Assembly: GCF_027923385.1 (NCBI RefSeq)
Contig: NZ_BSEC01000001.1
Location: 3,694,001 to 3,758,000, forward strand
Reading direction: 5' to 3'
Source: Methylocystis echinoides
Lineage (GTDB): Bacteria > Pseudomonadota > Alphaproteobacteria > Rhizobiales > Beijerinckiaceae
DNA length: 64,000 nt
Shown here piece after piece: positions 1-9,715 of the stretch. The position numbers and the translations under genes are program-made. Under the pieces are notes generated by a model. The model was given only the letters and a program-made list of their open reading frames with translations, was not told where the DNA came from and did no database searches. Numbering within the stretch: the first letter of the stretch is position 1; each line of letters opens with the position of its first letter.

Positions 1-22
1 GGATGATCCGACTGAAGGCCGA

Positions 23-391
23 TTACTTCTTCTTGCCGGCGATCGGCTTCGCCTTGCCCTTGCGGGTGCGGGCGTTGGTGTGGGTGCGCTGGCCGCGAAC
101 CGGAAGCTGACGGCGATGACGCAGGCCGCGGTAGCAGCCAAGGTCCATCAGGCGCTTGATGTTGATCGCGACTTCGCGGCGCAGGTCGCCTTCCACCAGA
201 TAATCGCGGTCGATGGTCTCGCGGATCTGCAGGACTTCGGCGTCGGTGAGCTGGGCGACGCGGCGCTCGGCCGGAATGCCCACCTTCTCACAGATCTCCT
301 CGGCCTTCTTCGCGCCGATGCCGTGAATATACTGAAGCGCGATGACGACGCGCTTGTTGGTCGGGATGTTGACGCCTGCAATACGTGCCAC
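23..391 (-). CDS. rpsM: 30S ribosomal protein S13
   Basis: Small-subunit head protein that contacts the P-site tRNA and 5S/L5 bridge. The product begins [10 protein letters not shown] and ends in the basic [11 protein letters not shown] tail typical of S13, about 122 residues. I chose the GTG at 391 over the in-frame ATG four codons upstream (403): family members start exactly at this (M/V)ARIAGV, and GGAG lies 6 nt before the GTG inside the longer reading. Its own promoter (548-576) lies upstream, so this is the first gene of the alpha-operon part (rpsK, rpoA, rplQ expected beyond the left edge). Confidence 0.96.
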   Translation of the reverse strand: MARIAGVNIPTNKRVVIALQYIHGIGAKKAEEICEKVGIPAERRVAQLTDAEVLQIRETIDRDYLVEGDLRREVAINIKRLMDLGCYRGLRHRRQLPVRGQRTHTNARTRKGKAKPIAGKKK

Positions 392-547
392 GATTTTCTC
401 CATGTCGGGCGGAGCCAGGAAGGCTCGCCGGGTGACCCCGCGTCCGGTGGAGGCCGGCCCTTGCGGGGGATTGGGTCAGGGTTGCCCAGAACGCAAAAAT
501 GGAAGCCCTCCGAAGAGAACTTCCTCGAATTTCGTTCGGTAGAAAGC

Positions 548-576
548 CGATAACCACCTCATGGGGGCGGAGTCAA
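548..576 (-). promoter_or_regulatory. Sigma-70-type promoter for rpsM
   Basis: On the minus strand TTGACT (571-576) and TTATCG (548-553) are separated by exactly 17 bp. Transcription would start near 541 and give a leader of about 150 nt before rpsM. It lies between the stop of the Hsp70-like gene and rpsM, so rpsM and what follows can be transcribed independently of the spc operon. Prediction from the sequence only. Confidence 0.6.
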
Positions 577-616
577 GAGAATTAAGCAATAAACCGGCAA
601 TAAACGGGGCTCAGCC

Positions 617-1912
617 TCAGGCGGCCCGGTCATCGACATGAGAACCGAATTTTCGCGCGGCGTCCAGCCCCAGTCCCATGCCGACGGCCCCGAACATGTC
701 GCCCTCGACGATCGTCGCCCCGGGCGTCAGCGCCGTCACCGCCGCGCGCACGGCCGGAATGGCGGTCGATCCGCCGGTGAGAAACACCGCATCAATGCGG
801 TCGCCCGTCAGCCCGGAGGCGTCCAGCGTCTCCTTCAACGTGCGTGACAGGGCGCCGAGTTGGTCCGCGATTGCGGCGTGCAGCGTCGCGGTCGCCGTCT
901 CGACGGCAAGGCCGCGCTCGACTTCCGCGAGGTCAATGGCGGCGCGCGCCTGCGCCGAGAGCGCAATCTTGGCGTCTTCGACGGCAAGCGCCACGGAATG
1001 GCCTCGCCGGCTTTCGACGACTTCGACAAGCCGCGCGATCTTTTCCGGGGCCAGCGCGTAGCGCGCCAGTTCGGCGATGTCGCGCGACGCTTTCTGCGTA
1101 TAGAGCAGATTGATGCGGTGCCAGGTCGACAGATCGACGAAGAAGCCGTTGGGCACAGGGATGGCCTTGTCGGCGAAGGGCATGCGCATTTCACTGCCCT
1201 GCCCCAGCAACGGCATCACCGACTTCATGCTGAACAGCCGGTCGATATCGGTGCCGCCGATATGCACGCCCTTGTTGGCGAGCACATCCCCTGCCCGATC
1301 CAACCGCGTCCGCCCCTCCGGCGAGACCCGAACGATCGAAAAATCGGAGGTGCCGCCGCCGATGTCGGCGATCAGCGCATACTCCTCGCGCGACACCTTC
1401 TGCTCATAGGCCAGCGCCGCCGCGATCGGCTCAAACTGAAAGGCGATCTCGGTGAAACCCTGCGCCCGCGCGATCTCCGCGAGCGCATCCTCGGCCCGGC
1501 GGTCGGCGGCCGCATCGTCATCGACGAAATGCACCGGCCGGCCGAGCACGACTTGTGTGATCTCGCGGCCCGTCGCCGCCTCGGCCGCCGCCTTCAGGCG
1601 CGCGACGATCAGGCCGATGATGTCCTTGAATGTGTAGGTCCTGGTCTTGATGCGGGTGGTTTCGTCCATCAGCGCCGTGCCGAGCACGGATTTCAGGCTG
1701 CGCATCAACCGCCCGTCCGCGCCGTCGACATAGGCCGCAATGGCCGCGCGGCCAAAAACGGGGGAGCCGTCCGAAAAATCGAAGAAGATCGAGCTGGGCA
1801 GCGTGCGGCTGTCGCCCTCGAGCGGCGCCAGCGTCACGCCCGCGGGACCAGGGATCGCCACCGTCGAATTGGACGTGCCAAAGTCGAGGCCGCAAAACGC
1901 CTTTGCTTCCAT
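617..1912 (-). CDS. Hsp70/DnaK-family ATPase without substrate-binding domain (YegD-like)
   Basis: A 431-residue actin-fold ATPase. The N-terminal phosphate-1 motif GLDFGTSNSTVAI (residues 8-20), the phosphate-2 motif IADIGGGTSDFSIV near 180 and the adenosine motif FLTGGSTAIPAVR near 385 are all present. The protein stops after the nucleotide-binding domain, as E. coli YegD does, so it lacks the DnaK peptide-binding domain and lid; the client is unknown. I start at the ATG at 1912 (MEAKAFCGLDFGTS), preceded by AGGGA at a good distance; a longer reading to 2023 adds an Arg/Ser-rich stretch with no family match. It sits between adk and rpsM, where most alphaproteobacteria have no gene, and is apparently separately transcribed. 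Confidence 0.85.
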   Translation of the reverse strand: MEAKAFCGLDFGTSNSTVAIPGPAGVTLAPLEGDSRTLPSSIFFDFSDGSPVFGRAAIAAYVDGADGRLMRSLKSVLGTALMDETTRIKTRTYTFKDIIGLIVARLKAAAEAATGREITQVVLGRPVHFVDDDAAADRRAEDALAEIARAQGFTEIAFQFEPIAAALAYEQKVSREEYALIADIGGGTSDFSIVRVSPEGRTRLDRAGDVLANKGVHIGGTDIDRLFSMKSVMPLLGQGSEMRMPFADKAIPVPNGFFVDLSTWHRINLLYTQKASRDIAELARYALAPEKIARLVEVVESRRGHSVALAVEDAKIALSAQARAAIDLAEVERGLAVETATATLHAAIADQLGALSRTLKETLDASGLTGDRIDAVFLTGGSTAIPAVRAAVTALTPGATIVEGDMFGAVGMGLGLDAARKFGSHVDDRAA

Positions 1913-2040
1913 GGACGGTTTCCCTGCGAGACGGCTCGAGCCGCCCGGCCTTCGCGAAGAGCAAGACCACGACGCGAGCCAGAGCCCTCGACATGGCTCT
2001 GGATCGCGTCGCCGCGCTCGCAATCACGCTGATCTGATTC

Positions 2041-2075
2041 AGAAGAAATCTGACAGGCCCGGCTGTCGCCGGGCC
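2041..2075 (-). terminator. Terminator-like hairpin after adk
   Basis: A perfect 8-bp GC stem (GGCCCGGC/GCCGGGCC, 2056-2075) with loop GACA on the minus strand, starting 12 nt after the adk stop. It is followed by the T-rich but interrupted tail TGTCAGATTTCTTCTG. It would end the spc operon before the Hsp70-like gene. Rho-independence is uncertain because the T-run is broken. Confidence 0.5.
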
Positions 2076-2086
2076 ATCGCTCTACA

Positions 2087-2668
2087 TCACTGGCCGATCG
2101 ACTCGTTGATCGCCGTGGTCACCTCGTCGATGGCCATCATGCCGTCGACCTGCTTGAGTTCGCCACGCTGCGCGTAATGGCGCGAGACGGGAGCCGTCTG
2201 GGCGCGATAGGCGTCGAGGCGGGTCTTGAAGCTCTCGGGATTGTCATCCGCGCGCACCGGCTTGCCGGCGGCGAGCGTCTCGGCGACACGCTTGCGCATC
2301 CGGTCGACGAGCGCGGTCTCATCGACCACCAGCTCCACGACGGCGTCGAGATTCATGCCCTTGCGCGCCAGCAGCTCGCCGAGCGCCTCCGCCTGGGCGA
2401 CCGTGCGCGGGAATCCGTCGAGGATGAAGCCATTGGCGCAGTCGGGCTCGTCGATCCGCTGCTCGATGATGCCGATGACGATCTCATCCGGGACGAGCTG
2501 ACCGGCGTCCATCAGCGCCTTGGCCCTGAGGCCGATGGGCGAGCCCGCGGCGACGGCGGCGCGCAGCATGTCGCCTGTCGAAAGCTGGGGGATGCCCAGC
2601 TTCTCGACCAGACGCGCAGACTGCGTGCCCTTTCCGGCGCCCGGAGGGCCGAGAAGGACAAGCCTCAT
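2087..2668 (-). CDS. adk: Adenylate kinase (short form)
   Basis: Interconverts ATP + AMP and 2 ADP in the cytosol. The P-loop GPPGAGKGT is at residues 7-15, the AMP-binding [10 protein letters not shown] near 30, and FILDGFPRT near 81. At 193 residues it is the short variant with a small LID and no zinc-binding cysteines. Its ATG overlaps the secY stop as ATGA, which implies translational coupling and the usual secY-adk order of the spc operon. Confidence 0.97.
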   Translation of the reverse strand: MRLVLLGPPGAGKGTQSARLVEKLGIPQLSTGDMLRAAVAAGSPIGLRAKALMDAGQLVPDEIVIGIIEQRIDEPDCANGFILDGFPRTVAQAEALGELLARKGMNLDAVVELVVDETALVDRMRKRVAETLAAGKPVRADDNPESFKTRLDAYRAQTAPVSRHYAQRGELKQVDGMMAIDEVTTAINESIGQ

Positions 2669-3999
2669 TTCCGGCGTCCCTTCAGCTTGGTCTTGCGGAT
2701 CAGGCCTTCATACTGCTGCGCCTGCATGTGGCCGTGGATTTGAGCGACCGTGTCCATGGTCACGCTCACCACGATGAGCAGCGAGGTGCCGCCGAAATAG
2801 AAGGGCAGATTCGCGTAAGCGATGAGGCCTTCCGGCAGCAGGCAGATGATCGCGAGATAGGCGGCGCCCAGCACGGTGATGCGCATGAGCACGTCGTCGA
2901 TGAACTTCGCCGTGCGCTCGCCCGGACGGATGCCCGGAATGAAGCCGCCATGCTTCTTGAGATTGTCCGCCGTCTCCGTGGGATTGAAGACGATGGCCGT
3001 ATAGAAGAAGGCGAAGAAGACGATGAGGCCGACATAGGCGAGCATATAGAGCGGGCGCCCGTGACCGAAATAGGCGGAGATCGTCGCGAAGACGCTTTCC
3101 GAACCGGTCGACTGGTAGAAGTTCGCAACCGTGGTCGGCAGCAGCAGCAGCGACGAGGCGAAGATCGGCGGAATCACGCCCGCGGTGTTGAGCTTCAGCG
3201 GCAGGAAGGACGTCTGCCCCTCATAGACGCGGTTGCCGTGCTGGCGCTTCGGATAGGTGATCAGCAGGCGGCGCTGGGCGCGCTCCATGAACACGATGAA
3301 GGCGATGACCGCGAAGGACATGCCGATCACGCCGAGAATCACGCCCGTCGAGATGGCGCCCTGGCGGCCGAGTTCGAGCGTCGAGATGATGGCCGACGGG
3401 AAGGCCGCGACGATACCCGCGAAGATGATCAGCGACGAGCCGTTGCCGATGCCGCGCGAGGTGATCTGTTCGCCGAGCCACATCAGGAACATGGTGCCGC
3501 CGACGAGCGTGACGACCGTCGTGATGCGGAAGAAGAGTCCCGGCTCCGTGACGACGCCCTGCTGTCCTTCGAGACCGATCGCCATGGCGTAGGCCTGGAA
3601 GGTCGCGAGCGCGACGGTGAGATAGCGGGTGTACTGGTTGAGGACCTTGCGGCCCTGCTCGCCTTCCTTCTTCAGCGTCTCGAGGGTCGGGAACACCGAG
3701 GTGAGAAGCTGAATGATGATCGACGCCGAAATATACGGCATGATGTTGAGGGCGAAGATCGCGCGGCGCTGCACGGCGCCGCCGGCGAACATGTTGAAGA
3801 GCTCCAGCATGCCCTTGGACTGACCGAAGAAGCTCTTCGCAAACGCCTCCGGGTCGATGCCCGGCAGCGGCACATAGGTGCCGAGGCGATAGACAATCAG
3901 CGCGCCCAGCGTGAACCAGATGCGCTTCTTGAGTTCCTCGGACTTGCCGAAGGCGGAGAGATTGACGTTGGCCGCGAGCTGCTCGGCTGCCGATGCCAT
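2665..3999 (-). CDS. secY: Protein translocase subunit SecY
   Basis: Pore subunit of the SecYEG translocon in the inner membrane. The 444-residue product has the SecY opening [19 protein letters not shown]..., ten hydrophobic segments, the plug-adjacent GIDPEAF motif and the conserved cytoplasmic loops ([40 protein letters not shown]). The start at 3999 (MASAAEQL) is preceded by AAGGGGAG; an in-frame reading up to 4116 has no SecY similarity. It is separated from rplO by 160 nt containing a strong hairpin (4116-4145), so its level may be set separately from the ribosomal proteins. Confidence 0.97.
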   Translation of the reverse strand: MASAAEQLAANVNLSAFGKSEELKKRIWFTLGALIVYRLGTYVPLPGIDPEAFAKSFFGQSKGMLELFNMFAGGAVQRRAIFALNIMPYISASIIIQLLTSVFPTLETLKKEGEQGRKVLNQYTRYLTVALATFQAYAMAIGLEGQQGVVTEPGLFFRITTVVTLVGGTMFLMWLGEQITSRGIGNGSSLIIFAGIVAAFPSAIISTLELGRQGAISTGVILGVIGMSFAVIAFIVFMERAQRRLLITYPKRQHGNRVYEGQTSFLPLKLNTAGVIPPIFASSLLLLPTTVANFYQSTGSESVFATISAYFGHGRPLYMLAYVGLIVFFAFFYTAIVFNPTETADNLKKHGGFIPGIRPGERTAKFIDDVLMRITVLGAAYLAIICLLPEGLIAYANLPFYFGGTSLLIVVSVTMDTVAQIHGHMQAQQYEGLIRKTKLKGRRK

Positions 4000-4115
4000 G
4001 GAGGAACTCCCCTTTCGCGCCGGTTTCGTTGCGGCGCCTTCTTGTTGGCGGGCGCGGGGAGCGGAAGCCCGTCCTGTCGCGCGCCCGGCGATTGCGTTGA
4101 CAGTTCTATAAGACA

Positions 4116-4145
4116 AAGCGGCCGCTCATGCGAGAGCGGCCGCTT
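4116..4145 (-). terminator. Perfect 12-bp hairpin between rplO and secY
   Basis: Arms AAGCGGCCGCTC and GAGCGGCCGCTT with a 6-nt loop. On the minus strand it begins 14 nt after the rplO stop and is followed by TGTCTTATAG, a weak T-rich tail. It can be a partial terminator/attenuator or an mRNA-processing or stabilising stem inside the spc operon. No separate secY promoter was obvious downstream, so complete termination is unlikely. Confidence 0.45.
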
Positions 4146-4159
4146 CGAAAAGCCTATCG

Positions 4160-4639
4160 TCAGGAAGCCGATGCGGCTTCAGCCGCCAGCAGCTTCACCG
4201 AGCCGCCAGCGCCCTCGATCGCCGCAATGGCGCCCTTGGAGGCGGCGGCGACTTCGAAGGCGAGCTTCGCCTTGATCTCGCCATTGCCGAGGATCTTCAC
4301 GCCGTCGCGCGGCTTGGCGATCAGGCCGGCCGCGATCAGCGCATCGACCGTCACAGCCGCCTTGGCGTCGAGCTTGCCCGCGTCCACCGCCTGCTGAATG
4401 CGGCCAATGTTGACCTCATTGTAGTCGGTGGAGAACGGATTGTAGAAGCCGCGCTTCGGAAGGCGACGATGCAGCGGCATCTGGCCGCCCTCGAAGCCCT
4501 TGATGGCAACGCCGGTGCGGGCCTTCTGACCCTTGACGCCACGGCCGCCGGTCTTGCCCTTGCCGGAGCCAATGCCGCGGCCAACGCGCATCCGGTTCTT
4601 GGTGGAGCCCGGATTGTCGGAGAGTTCGTTGAGTTTCAT
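4160..4639 (-). CDS. rplO: 50S ribosomal protein L15
   Basis: Large-subunit assembly protein, 159 residues. It has the signature Gly-rich N-terminal region [34 protein letters not shown] and a globular C-terminal half ending in an Ala/Ser-rich tail. It lies 10 nt after rpmD in the standard spc order, and the hairpin at 4116-4145 follows. Confidence 0.97.
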   Translation of the reverse strand: MKLNELSDNPGSTKNRMRVGRGIGSGKGKTGGRGVKGQKARTGVAIKGFEGGQMPLHRRLPKRGFYNPFSTDYNEVNIGRIQQAVDAGKLDAKAAVTVDALIAAGLIAKPRDGVKILGNGEIKAKLAFEVAAASKGAIAAIEGAGGSVKLLAAEAASAS

Positions 4640-4649
4640 TGCCGCGTCC

Positions 4650-4841
4650 TCACTTCTCGCCGACGATTTTGACGAGATGCGCCACTTTGGCGATCATGCC
4701 GCGCACAGCCGGCGTGTCTTCCAGCTGGCGCTTGCGGCCGATACGGGTCAGGCCCAGACCGAGGAGCGTCTTGCGCTGACGCTCCGGACGGCCGATCGCG
4801 CTGCCCGTCTGCTCCACGGTGATCTGCTTGGTGTTCGCCAT
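4650..4841 (-). CDS. rpmD: 50S ribosomal protein L30
   Basis: A 63-residue L30 with the characteristic [25 protein letters not shown] and the C-terminal [15 protein letters not shown]. Between rpsE (14 nt) and rplO (10 nt), as usual in the spc operon. Confidence 0.96.
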   Translation of the reverse strand: MANTKQITVEQTGSAIGRPERQRKTLLGLGLTRIGRKRQLEDTPAVRGMIAKVAHLVKIVGEK

Positions 4842-4855
4842 GTCAGATCCCTCCC

Positions 4856-5428
4856 TTACGCGTCGACGGCGTCGGCGTCGACGCCCTGGCGCCGAGCCTG
4901 CAACGCCGACACCTTGAGCGAGCGACGCGCGGCGACGGAGCGCGGCGAATCTTCGCGGGTGAGCGCATCGAAGGTGGCGCGGATCATGTTGTAGGGGTTG
5001 GACGAGCCCTGGCTCTTCGCAACCACGTCATGCATGCCGAGCGTCTCGAAGACGGCGCGCATCGGGCCGCCGGCGATGATGCCGGTGCCGGCCGGAGCGG
5101 CGCGCAGCAGAACACGGCCGGCGCCGTGACGGCCATACACGTCGTGATGCAGCGTGCGGCCCTCGCGCAGCGGCACGCGGATCAGCGCGCGCTTGGCGGC
5201 TTCCGTCGCCTTGCGGATGGCTTCCGGCACTTCGCGCGCCTTGCCGTGACCATAGCCGACGCGACCCTTCTGGTCGCCGACCACGACGAGCGCGGCGAAG
5301 CCGAAGCGACGGCCGCCCTTCACGACTTTCGCGACGCGATTGATGTGGACCAGACGATCTACAAATTCGCTGTCGCGCTCTTCTCTATCCCGGTCGCGAC
5401 CGCGACCGCCTTCACCTTCACGCGCCAT
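4856..5428 (-). CDS. rpsE: 30S ribosomal protein S5
   Basis: Small-subunit protein tied to translational accuracy and mRNA entry, 190 residues. The N-terminus is Glu/Arg/Asp-rich ([18 protein letters not shown]), longer than in E. coli. The S5 domain ([30 protein letters not shown]) and the C-terminal domain with [15 protein letters not shown] follow. 79 nt separate it from rplR. Confidence 0.97.
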   Translation of the reverse strand: MAREGEGGRGRDRDREERDSEFVDRLVHINRVAKVVKGGRRFGFAALVVVGDQKGRVGYGHGKAREVPEAIRKATEAAKRALIRVPLREGRTLHHDVYGRHGAGRVLLRAAPAGTGIIAGGPMRAVFETLGMHDVVAKSQGSSNPYNMIRATFDALTREDSPRSVAARRSLKVSALQARRQGVDADAVDA

Positions 5429-5507
5429 TATTTTCTTCCGTCACTTACGCGGCGCGGGCGCCGCTCGCTTCGATTTGCCCTCCCCGCGTGCGAAGAGGGA
5501 AAGCTTT

Positions 5508-5870
5508 TTAGAACTGCAGGCCGCCTTCGCGGGCACCCTCGGCCAGCGCCTTGACGCGGCCGTGATACATGTAGGCGCCGCGGTCGAACACGACTTCCTT
5601 CACGCCCTTGGCGGCGGCGCGCTCGGCGATGAGCTTGCCGACGACCTTCGCCGCTTGCGTATCGGCGCCGGTCTTCAGGGCTTCGCGGTTCGCCTTCTCC
5701 ATCGAGGAGGCGGCGACGATGGTCTGACCCTTCTCGTCGTCGATGATCTGGGCATAGATCTGCTTCGACGAACGGAACACGGAGAGACGCGGGCGGCCAT
5801 AGGCGCGCTCGCGGATCGCCTTGCGGACACGCGCCTTGCGGCGCTGTTCGATGCTGACATCCTTGGCCAT
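5508..5870 (-). CDS. rplR: 50S ribosomal protein L18
   Basis: 5S rRNA-binding protein of 120 residues. It has the L18 pattern [36 protein letters not shown] and the C-terminal [28 protein letters not shown]. It is 12 nt downstream of rplF. Confidence 0.97.
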   Translation of the reverse strand: MAKDVSIEQRRKARVRKAIRERAYGRPRLSVFRSSKQIYAQIIDDEKGQTIVAASSMEKANREALKTGADTQAAKVVGKLIAERAAAKGVKEVVFDRGAYMYHGRVKALAEGAREGGLQF

Positions 5871-5882
5871 GGCGGCTGGTCC

Positions 5883-6416
5883 TTACTTCTTCTTGCCTTC
5901 CTTGCGGAAGATGAATTCGTTGGCGTATTTGACGCCCTTGCCCTTGTAGGGCTCGGGGCCGCGAACCGCGCGGATTTCCGCCGCGACCTGGCCAACCTGC
6001 TGCTTGTCGATGCCGGTGATCGTGATTTCCGTCGGCTTCGGCGTCGCGATGGTGATGCCGGCCGGGATCGGATAGTTCACGTCATGGGAATAACCGAGCG
6101 CGAGCTGCAGGACCTTGCCCTGCACCGCGGCGCGATAGCCGACGCCGGTGATTTCCAGCTTCTTCTCGAAGCCGGTCGTCACGCCGACGACGAGATTGTT
6201 GACGCGGGCGCGCGACGTGCCCCACAGCGCGCGGGCGCGCTTGGTGTCGTTGCGCGGATCAACCTTGATCGCATTGTCCTGGTAGGTGACCGACACGTCG
6301 TCGGGAACCAGGAATTCGAGCTGGCCCTTCGCGCCCTTCACGGACACGAGCTGGCCGTCGACCTTGGCGGTCACGCCGGCCGGAACGACCACAGGCTTCT
6401 TGCCGATACGAGACAT
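5883..6416 (-). CDS. rplF: 50S ribosomal protein L6
   Basis: A 177-residue L6 beginning [15 protein letters not shown], with two similar L6 folds and the C-terminal signature [26 protein letters not shown] near the sarcin-ricin contact surface. It lies 38 nt after rpsH and 12 nt before rplR in the spc operon. Confidence 0.97.
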   Translation of the reverse strand: MSRIGKKPVVVPAGVTAKVDGQLVSVKGAKGQLEFLVPDDVSVTYQDNAIKVDPRNDTKRARALWGTSRARVNNLVVGVTTGFEKKLEITGVGYRAAVQGKVLQLALGYSHDVNYPIPAGITIATPKPTEITITGIDKQQVGQVAAEIRAVRGPEPYKGKGVKYANEFIFRKEGKKK

Positions 6417-6454
6417 TGTTGCAATTCCTGTTCAGTCTGAGCGCGTGCGAGGTC

Positions 6455-6853
6455 TTAGAAGACCTTGCACAGCACCTCGCCGCCGACATTGTTCTCGCGG
6501 GCCGCGTGATCGGCCATCACGCCCTTGGGCGTCGACATGATCGTCACGCCAAGACCGTTAGCGACACGCGGCACGGCGTCGACAGCCGCATAGACGCGAC
6601 GACCGGGGCGCGACACGCGCTCGATCTGCTTGATGACCGGCTGACCGTCGAAATATTTCAGCTCGATCTCGAACTCGGTGCGGCCGTTGCCGAAATCCGT
6701 GGTCGAATAACCGCGGATATAGCCTTCGTCCTTGAGCACGTCGAGGACATGGGCGCGCAGCTTGGAGCCGGGGGTGGAGACTTTGTCCTTGCGACGCATC
6801 TGCGCATTGCGGATGCGGGTGAGGAGATCTCCCAAAGGATCGTTGATCGCCAT
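6455..6853 (-). CDS. rpsH: 30S ribosomal protein S8
   Basis: 16S rRNA central-domain binder, 132 residues. It begins [25 protein letters not shown] and ends [22 protein letters not shown], both S8 hallmarks. In E. coli S8 is the autogenous repressor of the spc operon; whether it does this here cannot be told from the sequence. Confidence 0.97.
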   Translation of the reverse strand: MAINDPLGDLLTRIRNAQMRRKDKVSTPGSKLRAHVLDVLKDEGYIRGYSTTDFGNGRTEFEIELKYFDGQPVIKQIERVSRPGRRVYAAVDAVPRVANGLGVTIMSTPKGVMADHAARENNVGGEVLCKVF

Positions 6854-6866
6854 CTTTCGGGTCTCC

Positions 6867-7172
6867 TTACCAGCTCGACTTCACGAGGCCCGGGATCAGG
6901 CCGCGGGAACCGAGTTCGCGCAGCGCAATGCGCGACATCTTCAACTTGCGATAAAAGGCGCGCGGGCGACCCGAAATCTCGCAACGGTTGCGAATGCGAA
7001 TCTTCGCCGAGTTGCGCGGCAGCTGCGCCAGCTTCAGGCGGGCCTCGAATTGCTCTTCAATGGAAAGCGATTCGTCATTGGCCTTCGCCTTCAGCCGCTC
7101 GCGGCGGCCAGCGTAAGCCTTGACCAGCTTCGCCTTCTTTTTATTGTTCTCGATCGCGCTTTTCTTCGCCAT
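6867..7172 (-). CDS. rpsN: 30S ribosomal protein S14 (zinc-free type)
   Basis: A 101-residue S14 of the long, cysteine-poor class: no CxxC pair, a single Cys in [28 protein letters not shown], and the ending GLVKSSW. The zinc-ribbon form is therefore not used here. 13 nt before rpsH and 98 nt after rplE. Confidence 0.97.
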   Translation of the reverse strand: MAKKSAIENNKKKAKLVKAYAGRRERLKAKANDESLSIEEQFEARLKLAQLPRNSAKIRIRNRCEISGRPRAFYRKLKMSRIALRELGSRGLIPGLVKSSW

Positions 7173-7270
7173 GAGTAGTCTTGCCTTTCGGTATCCGCGT
7201 TTGAGGACTTAGCTGCGCGTTTTCGTCAGGCGAACCGGTGTCCGCTTCGCCTGAAAACGCGAGGCCCGCC

Positions 7271-7912
7271 TCACTGCCGGAACGGGAAATTGAACGCCTT
7301 GAGCAGGGCGCGCGCCTCTTCGTCGGTCTTCGCCGTCGTGCAGACGATCACGTCCATGCCGAGGATAGACTCGGCCTTGTCGTAGTCGATCTCAGGGAAC
7401 ACGATGTGCTCCTTGATGCCGAGCGCATAATTGCCACGGCCGTCGAAGGACTTCGGGTTGAGGCCGCGGAAGTCGCGCACGCGCGGCAGCGCCACGGTGA
7501 TCAGACGGTCCAGGAACTCGTACATGCGGGTCTTGCGAAGGGTCACCTTCGCGCCGATCGGCATGTTCTCGCGCACCTTGAAGGTCGAGATGGCCTTGCG
7601 GGCGCGGGTGATAACCGGCTTCTGACCGGCGATCAGGCTCAGATCCTCGGCCGCGGTCGTCACCTTCTTGGTGTCGTTGACGGCTTCGCCGACGCCCATG
7701 TTGAGAACGATCTTCTCGATGACCGGCACTTCGAGCGGGTTCTTGTAGCCGAACTGCTCGGTGAGCTGCTGGCGAACCACTTCGTCATAGTGCTTGCGCA
7801 TGCGCGGGGTGTAGCCGGCGACGCTCGCCTGCGACACGGCGGCCTTCGCGGGCGCTTCCTTGGCGGCCTTCGGAGCCTTGGCGGAAGCCTTGGCCTTCTT
7901 TTCCTCAGCCAT
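7271..7912 (-). CDS. rplE: 50S ribosomal protein L5 with N-terminal Ala/Lys extension
   Basis: 5S rRNA-binding protein. Of the 213 residues, the first ~32 are an Ala/Lys-rich extension ([20 protein letters not shown]...); the L5 core follows from [26 protein letters not shown]. Typical L5 is about 180 residues. The upstream start is supported by GGAG 9 nt before the ATG and by an 8-nt overlap with the rplX end, which suggests coupling. The alternative is an internal start near the core, with weaker ribosome-binding support. Confidence 0.95.
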   Translation of the reverse strand: MAEEKKAKASAKAPKAAKEAPAKAAVSQASVAGYTPRMRKHYDEVVRQQLTEQFGYKNPLEVPVIEKIVLNMGVGEAVNDTKKVTTAAEDLSLIAGQKPVITRARKAISTFKVRENMPIGAKVTLRKTRMYEFLDRLITVALPRVRDFRGLNPKSFDGRGNYALGIKEHIVFPEIDYDKAESILGMDVIVCTTAKTDEEARALLKAFNFPFRQ

Positions 7913-8222
7913 CGATCAATTCTCCGGAACGCTTGGCGACGCGGACCTTGCGGCCGTCGTCGAGAATCTTGAAGCCGACGCGGGTCGCCTTGCCGTCCTT
8001 GGGATCGGCGACCGCGAGGTTGGAAAGGTCGATCGGCGCGGCCTTGTTGATGATGCCGGCTTCACGGTCCTTCGTCTGGCGCTGATGGCGCTTCACCATG
8101 TTGACGCCATCGACGACGGCGCGGCCTTCGTCGGGGATCACGCGCAGCACTTCGCCGCTCTTGCCCTTGTCGCGGCCGGTGAGGACCACGACCTTGTCGC
8201 CCTTCTTGATCTTGGCGGCCAT
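7905..8222 (-). CDS. rplX: 50S ribosomal protein L24
   Basis: Early assembly initiator of 105 residues, [28 protein letters not shown] (KOW motif), with the C-terminal [24 protein letters not shown]. The ATG at 8222 overlaps the rplN stop by one base (TAATG), and its own end overlaps rplE by 8 nt, so rplN-rplX-rplE are likely translationally coupled. Confidence 0.97.
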   Translation of the reverse strand: MAAKIKKGDKVVVLTGRDKGKSGEVLRVIPDEGRAVVDGVNMVKRHQRQTKDREAGIINKAAPIDLSNLAVADPKDGKATRVGFKILDDGRKVRVAKRSGELIDG

Positions 8223-8590
8223 TACAGCACCTCCGGGGCGAGCGAGATGATCTTCATGTGGTTCTTGGCGCGCAGCTCGCGCGGCACCGGTCCGAAGATG
8301 CGGGTGCCGATCGGCTCCTTCTGATTGTTGATCAGAACCGCGGCGTTCGAATCGAAACGGATCACCGAACCGTCCGAGCGCTTGATGTCCTTCGAGGTGC
8401 GCACGACAACGGCCTTCAGCACGTCGCCCTTCTTCACGCGGCCACGCGGAATCGCCTCCTTGATCGAGACGACGATAATGTCGCCGACCCCGGCGTATTT
8501 CCGCTTCGAGCCGCCCAGCACCTTGATGCACATCACACGGCGGGCGCCGGAATTATCGGCGACGTCGAGATTTGTTTGCATCTGAATCAT
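8222..8590 (-). CDS. rplN: 50S ribosomal protein L14
   Basis: A 122-residue L14: [33 protein letters not shown] with [22 protein letters not shown] and the terminal [19 protein letters not shown]. It is separated from rpsQ by 202 nt containing a large palindrome (8680-8722). Confidence 0.97.
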   Translation of the reverse strand: MIQMQTNLDVADNSGARRVMCIKVLGGSKRKYAGVGDIIVVSIKEAIPRGRVKKGDVLKAVVVRTSKDIKRSDGSVIRFDSNAAVLINNQKEPIGTRIFGPVPRELRAKNHMKIISLAPEVL

Positions 8591-8679
8591 GGCTTACCCG
8601 CCTTTCAATCCGGTCTGGTTTCGGCCCCGCCCGATCGCGATGGCCGACTTCGTCCGGAAAACCTTCATGTCCAACTTCA

Positions 8680-8722
8680 GCGCGCATCCCCATCGCATGG
8701 GCCATGCGATGGGGATGCGCGC
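8680..8722. repeat. Perfect 21-bp palindrome in the rpsQ-rplN gap
   Basis: Two 21-nt arms (8680-8700 and 8702-8722) are exact reverse complements around the single base at 8701. In mRNA this would fold into a long hairpin with a loop of 3-5 nt. No T-run follows in the direction of transcription, so a simple terminator is unlikely. The rest of the 202-nt gap holds no credible gene. Confidence 0.9.
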
Positions 8723-8792
8723 CGGATTTTGATGGGCTCAGGCGGCTCTATAAGGGTCCTTGACCCTTTTGTGAAGCGCCCGAGCGACGTTT

Positions 8793-9035
8793 TTACGCGT
8801 TTGGGGCGTTTTCGACGACCCGCCAGCGCTTCAGTTTCGAGATCGGGGCCGTTTCCTCGATCATGACCGTGTCGCCGACCTTGACCGCGCCATTCTCGTC
8901 ATGGGCGTGATAGTGCTTGGTGCGGCGCACCGTCTTCTGGAACAACGGATGCGTAAAACGGCGCTCGACCTTCACGACCACAGTCTTGTTCTGCTTGTCG
9001 CTGATGACGACGCCCTGGAGAATTCGCTTCGGCAT
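8793..9035 (-). CDS. rpsQ: 30S ribosomal protein S17
   Basis: An 80-residue OB-fold protein: [47 protein letters not shown]. 13 nt after rpmC. The downstream gap to rplN is unusually long. Confidence 0.97.
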   Translation of the reverse strand: MPKRILQGVVISDKQNKTVVVKVERRFTHPLFQKTVRRTKHYHAHDENGAVKVGDTVMIEETAPISKLKRWRVVENAPNA

Positions 9036-9048
9036 GGCGCTCTAAACC

Positions 9049-9255
9049 TTACTTTTCCGTGCTTTTCTGCGCGGCGATGGTCTTGGCCCGCGCGATGTCG
9101 CGACGAATGACGCGAACGCGGGCGGTGTTCTCGAGCTGGCCGGTCGCCCGCTGGAAGCGAAGGTTGAACTGCTCTTTCTTGAGCTTCAGCACTTCGTCGT
9201 TGAGCTGGTCCTCGGTCATCGCCTTGATGTCGGAGAGGCGCTGCTTGGATTTCAT
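9049..9255 (-). CDS. rpmC: 50S ribosomal protein L29
   Basis: A 68-residue helical protein near the exit tunnel: [48 protein letters not shown]. Spaced 12-13 nt from rplP and rpsQ. Confidence 0.96.
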   Translation of the reverse strand: MKSKQRLSDIKAMTEDQLNDEVLKLKKEQFNLRFQRATGQLENTARVRVIRRDIARAKTIAAQKSTEK

Positions 9256-9267
9256 GTCGTCCTCCTC

Positions 9268-9681
9268 TTACTCGGCGATACGTTCGATGAAACGGGTCTT
9301 GATCGGCAGCTTCGCCGCAGCAAGGGTCAGAGCCTCCCGGGCCAGCGGCGCCGGAACGCCGTCGACCTCGAACATGATGCGGCCGGGCGCAACGCGCACC
9401 GCCCACAATTCAGGCGAGCCCTTGCCCTTACCCATGCGGACTTCGGTCGGCTTCTTGGAGACCGGCACGTCCGGGAAGATGCGGATCCAGACGCGGCCGG
9501 CGCGCTTCATGTGGCGCGTCATGGCGCGGCGGGCCGCCTCGATCTGACGCGCGGTGACGCGCTCGGGCTCCAGCGCCTTCAGGCCGAACTGACCGAAGTT
9601 CAGCGAAAAACCGCCTTTCGCCACGCCACGGATGCGGCCCTTGAAGGCCTTGCGGAACTTGGTGCGCTTGGGTGACAGCAT
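9268..9681 (-). CDS. rplP: 50S ribosomal protein L16
   Basis: A 137-residue L16 with [50 protein letters not shown] and [24 protein letters not shown]. It binds near the A-site tRNA elbow. It follows rpsC by 34 nt in the S10 operon order. Confidence 0.97.
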   Translation of the reverse strand: MLSPKRTKFRKAFKGRIRGVAKGGFSLNFGQFGLKALEPERVTARQIEAARRAMTRHMKRAGRVWIRIFPDVPVSKKPTEVRMGKGKGSPELWAVRVAPGRIMFEVDGVPAPLAREALTLAAAKLPIKTRFIERIAE

Positions 9682-9715
9682 GATGGGTGCTCTTTAATCT
9701 TTTGCGTTTGGCGCG

